DNA of 64,000 nt from a virus. The DNA lies in the IMG/VR virus record IMGVR_UViG_3300012582_000005, positions 126,001 to 190,000 of that record, one strand, 5' to 3'. The translations under genes were made by a program, and so were the position numbers. Shown here piece after piece: positions 50,892 to 57,625 of the stretch (positions are counted from its first letter, which is position 1; every line of letters starts with the position of its first letter). A model generated the notes under the pieces. That model saw only the letters and a list, made by a program, of their open reading frames with translations. It ran no database searches and was not told the origin of the DNA.

Positions 50892-51271
50892 AACCAACTT
50901 TCATAAAATTTAATTATATCTTTTAATAAGTATATAGGTAGTCTATCTGATAAATAGCGTATACCTCTTTTTGCTTTAGTGATATATTCTTTTGGTGTTT
51001 TACTGCGTCCTTCATAACCAGTATAAATATCACCATCTATTTCCCCCTCATTTACAAATTCATTGTATGTATCGGACATTCGATGATGTATATCAGGTAA
51101 CTCACTAGTAGCTTTACCCCAATGTTCAGGATTGTCAGAAAAAGTATTCATAAACTTTTCAATACGTTCTTTATAAGAAGCTCTTAATTTAGATTCTTCA
51201 GTTGTATCTTTATTCAATCTGCTTTTATTATTGACAGATTTGAAGTTATTTATATGTTTCATATTATTCAT
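50888..51271 (-). CDS. hypothetical protein with targeting-like N-terminus, 127 aa
   Basis: Starts MNNMKHINNFKSVNNKSRLN; from Met4 it fits the recurrent MK-x-[IL]-x-x-F pattern. The rest is helical and charged, with HWGKATSELPDIHHRMSDTY in the middle. No family. A TATTTTTG -7-like element sits upstream, but no -33 TTTG. Confidence 0.5.
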   Translation of the reverse strand: MNNMKHINNFKSVNNKSRLNKDTTEESKLRASYKERIEKFMNTFSDNPEHWGKATSELPDIHHRMSDTYNEFVNEGEIDGDIYTGYEGRSKTPKEYITKAKRGIRYLSDRLPIYLLKDIIKFYESWF

Positions 51272-51377
51272 AATACAAAAATACTAATTTTTTACAACAT
51301 ATGCTAATAAAAATGTGGAAAGTTTCACTTTTGATTTAAAAAAAGCTTTAAAATGATTAAATCAACGTTTCAAAAAC

Positions 51378-52034
51378 CTATTCATCATCATTTTTATCTA
51401 AAAATTCATCATTAAAAAAATCATACTTAGAATATACACCAAATCTATTTTTAAATATGTTAATAACGCCATGTTCTATTTCACCAGCAATATCAACTTC
51501 GTGTTCCCACTCTTTACCACCTCTATAATCACCAGATTTTGTATTTTGTAATACCAATATAAATGCAGTATTGGAATAAATTGTTTTTAATTCTTTAAAA
51601 TCTTCTATTTCTAATCCTAAATCATTAACAGAATCTAAAATTACAAAAGGATAATCCGTTAAATCTGTAAGTCCCTTAGCGAAGAATAAATTTTCAGGTA
51701 ATTCAAATTCATCCTCTTCCTCCTTACCCATCATATCTTTTAATTTTTTAACAAGCGTAACAGAGCCAAATTCTTCGGAACTAACATATAAAACTTTTCC
51801 TTGTGTGAGTGCTAAATCATGTGCAAATTTTAACAAAAATGTTGATTTCCCCGAAGATGGACGACCGTGTAAAAAAAGCGTAAATGTTTTTGATATATCA
51901 CCAAGCATTTCTTTATATGGGTAACCTAATTCCAACATATCATCAGAATCAACAGAATTTAACAAATCTTTGGCAGAAATTACTCTATCAGTAATTCTTT
52001 TTTCAAACAAATCGAAATTTTTGAAATATTTCAT
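51378..52034 (-). CDS. RecA/RadA-fold ATPase with targeting-like N-terminus
   Basis: 218 aa. Walker A GRPSSGKST at residues 57-65 and a Walker B-like FVILDSVNDL strand; GKVLYVSSEEFG matches the strand-2 acidic motif of RecA/RadA/DnaB folds. Very short for RecA (about 350), with no DNA-binding loop L2 evident. Starts MKYFKNFDLFEKRI, the recurrent N-terminal peptide. Could be a virion-delivered or recombination-related ATPase; function unknown. Confidence 0.65.
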   Translation of the reverse strand: MKYFKNFDLFEKRITDRVISAKDLLNSVDSDDMLELGYPYKEMLGDISKTFTLFLHGRPSSGKSTFLLKFAHDLALTQGKVLYVSSEEFGSVTLVKKLKDMMGKEEEDEFELPENLFFAKGLTDLTDYPFVILDSVNDLGLEIEDFKELKTIYSNTAFILVLQNTKSGDYRGGKEWEHEVDIAGEIEHGVINIFKNRFGVYSKYDFFNDEFLDKNDDE

Positions 52035-52067
52035 ATTGTATATATTATATACAAGTTCTCTAAAAAT

Positions 52068-52098
52068 AAAACTTTTAAGATATAAAATGCTATAATAG
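52068..52098 (+). promoter_or_regulatory. candidate promoter AAAACTTTT-N14-TATAATAG
   Basis: AAAACTTTT (52068-52076), 14 bases, TATAATAG (52091-52098), 23 bases before the clpS start. Same architecture as at 19835 and 23723. Confidence 0.4.
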
Positions 52099-52120
52099 GC
52101 TAAGAAATAATTAATAAAAT

Positions 52121-52405
52121 ATGATTAAATTAGGAATACTCACAGAAATACAAGAAGACACAGATGTTTTATTGGAAGATAATCTATCAAAAAAGATAGT
52201 TGTTTATAATGATGATTATAACACATTTCAACATGTAATAAGATGTCTTATTTCTTATTGTAAACACACACCCCACCAGGCAGAGCAATGTGCTATGTTT
52301 ATTCATGAAAAACAGAAATATGCTGTTAAACATGGCGAATATGATGAATTAAGACCAATTAGAGATGCACTTACTGAAAATGGATTAGATGCTAAAATAG
52401 AATAA
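52121..52405 (+). CDS. clpS: ClpS-like adaptor of the ClpAP/ClpCP protease
   Basis: 94 aa, normal ClpS length. VVYNDDYNTFQHVIRCLI carries the NDD N-degron-binding motif, and HTPHQAEQCAMFIHEKQKYAV matches the second helix with the conserved His, as in Bacteroidota ClpS (YNDDVNTF, AEQC, IH). Host ClpS delivers N-degron substrates to ClpA/ClpC. A phage copy could redirect the host protease to host or defence proteins, or protect phage proteins by competition. The usual Gly after the His-x-x is replaced (HEKQK), so substrate preference may differ. Confidence 0.88.
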   Translation: MIKLGILTEIQEDTDVLLEDNLSKKIVVYNDDYNTFQHVIRCLISYCKHTPHQAEQCAMFIHEKQKYAVKHGEYDELRPIRDALTENGLDAKIE

Positions 52406-52420
52406 ATTATCCATATAAAT

Positions 52421-52451
52421 TTTGAAATCTTGATTTTTTTATTTATTTTTG
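52421..52451 (+). promoter_or_regulatory. Bacteroidota-type promoter for the TPM protein
   Basis: TTTG (52421-52424), 19 bases, then TATTTTTG (52444-52451). The leader to the ATG at 52521 is about 63 bases. Confidence 0.6.
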
Positions 52452-52520
52452 TAAGAAGTAATAATAGAATTTCTACAATATTACAATTCCGTTATTTAAT
52501 AGATTGATAATTAAATACTT

Positions 52521-54296
52521 ATGAAAAAAATATTTATAGTTTTATTAACATTAATTTCAATCACTGTATTTGGGCAAGATAGTATCCCTGAACCAAATCC
52601 TATTACATGGGTAGTAGATGATGCTAATGTTCTTAATAAAGATGAAGAAATAAGTCAAATGTTGCTTCAATGGGAAGAACAGTACAACACAGGTGTTGAA
52701 TATGCTGTAATCACTGTAAAATCTCTTGAAGGATATGACGTTGCATCATATGCAACCGAAGTAGGCTATAGATGGGGTGTCGGTAAAAATGGCTCTAATA
52801 ATGGTATTGTTATATTAATAGCACCAAACGAACATAAAATATGGGTAGCCACTGGATATGGTATAGAAGCTATTATTACGGATGCTGATGCAAATCATTT
52901 ATGTAACATTGCATATCCAATAGAAGAATTAAAAGCGGGTGAATTTGATAATGGTACTCTAAAGCTTATTGATTTAATTCATGAAAAAATAGGCAAAATG
53001 AGTGAATCCGATAGAGAAGATTGGAGAATTCGTGAAGAAGAAGCTCGTGTATTAGAACAACAAAGACAGACAGAAAAAGCAGCAGAAAATACTAAAAATT
53101 TCTTCATATGTTTAGTATTAGCTTTTATTTTAGGCTTTGTAATCTATAAAATTTATAAATTTATTAAAATAAAAAATGAATATAGAAAAATTAAAAATAA
53201 AATAAACACTGATATTGAAGCTATTAGAAAATCTAATAAAACTATACCATACAATGATACCGATTTGATTAAAAAATTAGTGTTAGATACAAATAAACTT
53301 GAAGAATCTGTTAAAAAATCAAATCCTCTAAAAATAAATCACATACAACAACAAACATTTGAATTAAAAAAGGAATATACGGAAGTTGCCATTAATTATA
53401 ATAAAATATGTAGTTTAATTGATATTAAACATATAATGGAAGTTGATGTCAATTCCATGATAGATTATCTATCTAAATGGACTACGCATCCTAATGTTTT
53501 ACCAATGCTTACTAATTTGCAAAGTATGGTAGGAAATATTAAATTAAATACTACTATAACATATAGCTACGATAATATAAAAACGAGATATACCGAAGTA
53601 AAAAATGATATAAATGTGAGATTAGATATAGAGTCTGGTATGGATTTGTCTAAATATATTAAAATGAATGATAAAGCCAAAGTTATTTCAAGAGATTTAT
53701 CATTAAATTTTATTGGTTCTGATATAATTATTGAAGAGTCTAAAAATGTTTTGTCTAAAATTGATAATTACAAAAATAATGGAGATTTAGAAAAAAATTG
53801 GACTATAGTAAGAGAACTGTGGTTGTCTACAGTTAAGAAGCTCAATGATTATTATACTAAAGCAAATACTATATTAACTATTGAAAGCGATTATAAAACA
53901 GCATTAAAAAATATCCCTAGTAGAGCATCTAATGTTGCGTGTACAGTAATAGATTGTTCAAATAAAATTACTAATAGTGGTGTTAGTTCAATGTCAAAAA
54001 ATTGCTACGAATCTTTTTTAACTAAATGGGAAAAAACAAGAAAGAATGCTGATGGGTTAGCTACATTAGATGCTATTAAATTATCATCAACACTCTTCAC
54101 TTTACACAATGATATAAAAGATATATTGAGCAAAATAGAAAGAGAACATAAAAATCACGTTGCTAGTCAACAAAGTGTAAGTTCGAGTTATAGCTATTCA
54201 AATAACAACAGTGGAAATATTTCTGGGGGTAGTAGTGGAGGCAATAGTTATGGTGGCGGAGAATTTGGTGGCGGTGGTGGTGGAAAAACATGGTAA
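52521..54296 (+). CDS. TPM-domain membrane protein with Gly-rich C-terminus
   Basis: 591 aa. Signal peptide residues 1-19 (IFIVLLTLISITVFGQ). Residues ~28-160 form a TPM domain: VVDDANVLNKDEE, EYAVITVKSLEGYDVASYA, a GVGKNGSNNGIVILIAP core and KIWVATGYGIEAIITDA. One transmembrane helix at ~194-215 (FFICLVLAFILGFVIYKIY). Residues ~220-560 are long cytoplasmic helices. The last ~30 residues are Gly/Ser-rich (GGEFGGGGGG), as is typical of bacterial YgcG-type TPM proteins. Host relatives are membrane proteins of uncertain function, linked to stress and envelope repair. It may act in host membrane takeover. Confidence 0.75.
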   Translation: MKKIFIVLLTLISITVFGQDSIPEPNPITWVVDDANVLNKDEEISQMLLQWEEQYNTGVEYAVITVKSLEGYDVASYATEVGYRWGVGKNGSNNGIVILIAPNEHKIWVATGYGIEAIITDADANHLCNIAYPIEELKAGEFDNGTLKLIDLIHEKIGKMSESDREDWRIREEEARVLEQQRQTEKAAENTKNFFICLVLAFILGFVIYKIYKFIKIKNEYRKIKNKINTDIEAIRKSNKTIPYNDTDLIKKLVLDTNKLEESVKKSNPLKINHIQQQTFELKKEYTEVAINYNKICSLIDIKHIMEVDVNSMIDYLSKWTTHPNVLPMLTNLQSMVGNIKLNTTITYSYDNIKTRYTEVKNDINVRLDIESGMDLSKYIKMNDKAKVISRDLSLNFIGSDIIIEESKNVLSKIDNYKNNGDLEKNWTIVRELWLSTVKKLNDYYTKANTILTIESDYKTALKNIPSRASNVACTVIDCSNKITNSGVSSMSKNCYESFLTKWEKTRKNADGLATLDAIKLSSTLFTLHNDIKDILSKIEREHKNHVASQQSVSSSYSYSNNNSGNISGGSSGGNSYGGGEFGGGGGGKTW

Positions 54297-54300
54297 AAAT

Positions 54301-54323
54301 AAAGGGATTCGAAAGAATCCTTT
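54301..54323. terminator. intrinsic terminator between convergent genes
   Basis: AAAGGGATTC-GAAA-GAATCCTTTT, a stem with a stable GAAA tetraloop followed by ATTTTT. Confidence 0.8.
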
Positions 54324-54535
54324 TATTTTTTATTCCTTATAAATCTAAAGTAAATAAAAGATACTGATGATACTATACAAAATACAAGTCCAAACCATAC
54401 TCCCGACGAAGGTTCTTTTATAAGCTCTATTATTAAAAGAAATATAAAAAGTGCCATCATAATTAAGAAAAGTAAGTCAAATATTTTTGCAATGAAATCA
54501 AATGCTTTGTTACAAAAATTAATGAATTTTTTCAT
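54323..54535 (-). CDS. small two-helix membrane protein, 70 aa
   Basis: Two hydrophobic helices at ~17-38 (IFDLLFLIMMALFIFLLIIELI) and ~44-62 (SGVWFGLVFCIVSSVSFIYF), basic ends (KKFINFCNKAFD; RFIRNKK). The size and topology fit a holin or superinfection-exclusion protein, but nothing is diagnostic. Confidence 0.5.
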   Translation of the reverse strand: MKKFINFCNKAFDFIAKIFDLLFLIMMALFIFLLIIELIKEPSSGVWFGLVFCIVSSVSFIYFRFIRNKK

Positions 54536-54609
54536 AATTATTCTTTTATTTTTATATATTAATTAAACATTTTTGATTTTTTTGTAATAATATAAAAATG
54601 TGTTGATAT

Positions 54610-55053
54610 ATGGCATATGAATTAGTACAGGATTTCCAGTACATTAATGATAAGAAACAAATTCTAACTCTTCCCAAAGGAACTAAAGTTGATAACGAAA
54701 AAGAAGGCTTCTTTATTTTTAAAGTGAGGGGTAAAACATTAAGTCTAGAAAAAGATTTAGTAACAAATAACCCTGAATTTTTTAAGAAAACTGATTGGGT
54801 GATTGATTTGGCTGAAATTTTAAAAAAGAATAAAAAGGCTACTTCACCTAGACTTGCTAAAATAGTAGGAGATTATGTTACTGATAATGTTATGAAAGGG
54901 CAGACTTTAGTATCTGAGCAAGTATTACACACGATGTTAGAAGCTTGTAGAATACAATATTATTCAATTAAAGACGAATCTTTTTTAGAGCCAATAAAAA
55001 TTCTTGGTTGGAGTTATAACGAAAGAGGTGTATATCCACCACTTGTAAGATAA
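54610..55053 (+). CDS. hypothetical protein upstream of gp15-like, 147 aa
   Basis: Beta-rich N-terminus (AYELVQDFQYINDKKQILTL, DNEKEGFFIFKVRGK), helical C-terminus. No family recognised. The position before head/neck genes suggests a virion-assembly role, but no motif supports it. Confidence 0.5.
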   Translation: MAYELVQDFQYINDKKQILTLPKGTKVDNEKEGFFIFKVRGKTLSLEKDLVTNNPEFFKKTDWVIDLAEILKKNKKATSPRLAKIVGDYVTDNVMKGQTLVSEQVLHTMLEACRIQYYSIKDESFLEPIKILGWSYNERGVYPPLVR

Positions 55054-55057
55054 GAAA

Positions 55058-55363
55058 TTAATTATAACAAAATGATTTTGAAGAAGATAATGCTAATGAT
55101 TTTAAGTTTCCATTTAAATCTACATGCACATTCTTCTCAATATTTCTATAAATAGTAAGCCATTTATCATGAATGTTATTCACTAATTGTATAGCTTTTT
55201 CTTCATCTTCTATTTTAAATGTGTTTCCAACACGCTTACCAGCAAACTCACTATTTCCAATAGGAGTAGCTACTACAATGTATAACGTGTTCGATGCATA
55301 GTTTAATACAATATTAATTATATTTTTTCCTAAAGTTTTAGTGTAAATTATTTTATCTACCAT
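55058..55363 (-). CDS. hypothetical protein, 101 aa
   Basis: Beta-rich with a helical centre (EEKAIQLVNNIHDKWLTIYRN). Sits head-on between two structural genes with its own host-type promoter, so probably an early accessory gene inserted in the late region. No family recognised. Confidence 0.5.
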   Translation of the reverse strand: MVDKIIYTKTLGKNIINIVLNYASNTLYIVVATPIGNSEFAGKRVGNTFKIEDEEKAIQLVNNIHDKWLTIYRNIEKNVHVDLNGNLKSLALSSSKSFCYN

Positions 55364-55382
55364 ATAAATTTGTATTATAGTA

Positions 55383-55414
55383 CAAAGGTATGCATTTTTT
55401 ATGAGAAATACAAT
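55383..55414 (-). promoter_or_regulatory. near-consensus Bacteroidota promoter
   Basis: On the minus strand ATTG (55411-55414), 20 bases, then TACCTTTG (55383-55390), 19 bases before the ATG at 55363. Confidence 0.5.
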
Positions 55415-55453
55415 ATCACATAAAAAAAATTTAAGAAATTAATATATAATATT

Positions 55454-56194
55454 ATGGATTTTGAAAAGAGTTATAATTATGATGATGTTTTTTTAAGAAG
55501 TGCAACAGTTTCTTTAATTTCACAACTTCACAATAGATTAAGATGGTATAATACATTTGAAGATAAAAAAGTATTAGTTTCTATACCATTTCAATACTCA
55601 TTGGTTGGAGATGAAAGATATTTAATGGATGCTTTCATGGATGATACTTATGGAACACGTCCAGAATTAAATATAGAACAATTACAAAGAGCTATTGTAT
55701 TATTAACTTCAAGAAGTACCAAAACCGCAGAATTTGCTAATCCAAATGTTCCTATACAAGTATATAAAGAAATTGATGGTCAATTACAAAAGGTTACTAT
55801 CCAAAATCAACGTATACTACCTTTAAAATTAACTTATGATATAACTATAAAATTATCAACTGAAGCAGAAATGTTTAAATGTGAACAAGCTATATGGAAT
55901 ACATTATATCCTTATAAATATTTTAATTTTGAGTGGAATTATTATAGAATAGATTGTACGATGTCTATTCCAGATTCAGTTAGTGCTGAAATACCAAGAG
56001 AAATACAAGGGTTTTCGGGAGAAGATAAAAAAACTATAAAATTATCTATTGATGTTAATACATTTTATCCGATAGAACCCGTACAAGCACCAATTTCATC
56101 ATCAAGAAAGAAAGTAGAATTTAGGGGTTCTATGTGGGAATTAAGAAAACAAAATAGAGAAAGAAAGTGGCTTGGTGGTACAAGTTTTGATTAA
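55454..56194 (+). CDS. gp15-like tail completion / sheath stabiliser protein
   Basis: 246 aa (T4 gp15 is 272). The pattern of blocks follows T4 gp15: an N-terminal R-x-WY then KKVLVSIPFQYSLVGDERYLMDAF, a central LKLTYDITIKLSTEAEMFKCEQAIW helix-strand block, PYKYFNFEWN, and a KKTIKLSIDVNTFYPI end. gp15 caps the tail and joins it to the head neck. Judged by eye from block order, so tentative. The ATG follows a TATATAAT box (55444-55451) by only 2 bases. Confidence 0.6.
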   Translation: MDFEKSYNYDDVFLRSATVSLISQLHNRLRWYNTFEDKKVLVSIPFQYSLVGDERYLMDAFMDDTYGTRPELNIEQLQRAIVLLTSRSTKTAEFANPNVPIQVYKEIDGQLQKVTIQNQRILPLKLTYDITIKLSTEAEMFKCEQAIWNTLYPYKYFNFEWNYYRIDCTMSIPDSVSAEIPREIQGFSGEDKKTIKLSIDVNTFYPIEPVQAPISSSRKKVEFRGSMWELRKQNRERKWLGGTSFD

Positions 56195-56233
56195 AATATA
56201 ACAAAAAATCGATTTTTTACAGAATTTGGTTTT

Positions 56234-56244
56234 TATATATAATA
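56234..56244 (+). promoter_or_regulatory. candidate late promoter box (TATATATAATA)
   Basis: TATATATAATA lies 19 bases before the ATG at 56264. Best match in the window to a T4-like late TATAAATA element. Confidence 0.45.
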
Positions 56245-56263
56245 AAAAATAATATATCAGAAA

Positions 56264-57571
56264 ATGATAAATAATAGCAAATTAGTTTTAGAATTATTCA
56301 ACTACAAAAAAAGCTTATCACACGATCAAGCTGATGTAGAAAGAGTGGTGAATTATCATTTGGGATTATTCAACTGTGATGAAACAGGTAAAACACCTTC
56401 TCAAAAACAGATTATTTCATCTTTATCAGAAGGATTAAAGAAATTTTCATATGATGAAACTGTGAAAGCATTAGTAGAAAGTGTTAGTGCTGCTATAGGT
56501 GATGAAGAATTGTTCTACGAACTAGATGATTTATATCGTGCATTGGAAAATGCAAATCAGGGTATGATTTATAGACACCCTATGCAAGTTATTCTTAATA
56601 TTATCAACGAAGGTGATGATAGAGATAAGCAAATTAAAATTCTTAATGAGTTATCACAATATACTTGGATTCGACAAGTTAAAAACTTCATGTTTAAATA
56701 TACAACTAAGCCATCAGATAGAGCTAATCTTTCTAGTGCAGGTGGAAGAACACAAGAAGTATATTCAGTTGTTGAAAAAGTTCAAGATGGTTTCTTAACT
56801 TTTGTTGGAGATAAATGGTTTCATTTAACTGAAAAATCTATTGAACCTTCAACACCTTCTAATCACATCAGTGATACAGGATTGTTATTACAATTGACTA
56901 TGCTTGAAAAAGCTTTAAGAATTGGCGATATCGATGGTGATCAAATAAATTTCCAAATTGAAGAAGGTTTATCTTTAGGTGTATCATTCAAAAATGGTGA
57001 TTTGTTCTTAAATGGTGAGAAATGTGATAAAGCAACTACACTGGAATCTATATTTAGTTCTCCTATAATTCCTTATATGAGACATGATATGTATCCAGTT
57101 ATTTTTAACTGTGTAAATGGTTTGGATAAATTCGTAGAATTAGATATTGTACAAAAAGTTTCTAATATCACTAATCCATTCTTAGAATGCTTTGCATTCA
57201 ATTATAAGGATGCAATGTATGTTTATTCAATGGATAAAAGATTTGGTAATACATTCTATGAATATGATTCAGCTACTATGCTTTGTAATGAAATGAATAA
57301 TCAATTAGGATTTGATATGTCAGATTTCTTTAAAAACAAATTTAGCAAAGAAGTACAAGTTAGACATGATTTGGAAAGAAGAGAAAAAGTTGTTTTAACT
57401 AAAATATCAGAAATTAATGAGAATATCACTAAACTTGAATATAGTGGATTATTAGAAATAAACGAGCAAGTTAAAGGTGCTTATGTTGCTTTAAAATCAG
57501 AAAAATCAGAATTAGAACAAGAACATATTACAATTAAAGAAGCTTTCTTGGGAAATAAAAATTTGAAATAA
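56264..57571 (+). CDS. putative virion or head-neck protein with coiled coil, 435 aa
   Basis: No recognised domain. N-terminus helical (SKLVLELFNYKKSLSHDQAD), central region beta-rich, C-terminal ~60 residues a predicted coiled coil (VLTKISEINENITKLEYSGLL onward). Between the gp15-like gene and the sigma/gp4/portal genes, transcribed from a late-type box and closed by a strong terminator; a virion assembly role is likely by position. Confidence 0.5.
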   Translation: MINNSKLVLELFNYKKSLSHDQADVERVVNYHLGLFNCDETGKTPSQKQIISSLSEGLKKFSYDETVKALVESVSAAIGDEELFYELDDLYRALENANQGMIYRHPMQVILNIINEGDDRDKQIKILNELSQYTWIRQVKNFMFKYTTKPSDRANLSSAGGRTQEVYSVVEKVQDGFLTFVGDKWFHLTEKSIEPSTPSNHISDTGLLLQLTMLEKALRIGDIDGDQINFQIEEGLSLGVSFKNGDLFLNGEKCDKATTLESIFSSPIIPYMRHDMYPVIFNCVNGLDKFVELDIVQKVSNITNPFLECFAFNYKDAMYVYSMDKRFGNTFYEYDSATMLCNEMNNQLGFDMSDFFKNKFSKEVQVRHDLERREKVVLTKISEINENITKLEYSGLLEINEQVKGAYVALKSEKSELEQEHITIKEAFLGNKNLK

Positions 57572-57590
57572 TTAATATCTTTAAAGAAAT

Positions 57591-57620
57591 AAAAAGGGTA
57601 ACTATTAAGTTACCCTTTTT
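57591..57620. terminator. bidirectional terminator
   Basis: AAAAAGGGTAACT and AGTTACCCTTTTT form a stem with an ATTA loop between the plus-strand 435-aa gene and the minus-strand homing endonuclease. Confidence 0.85.
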
Positions 57621-57625
57621 ATTGT

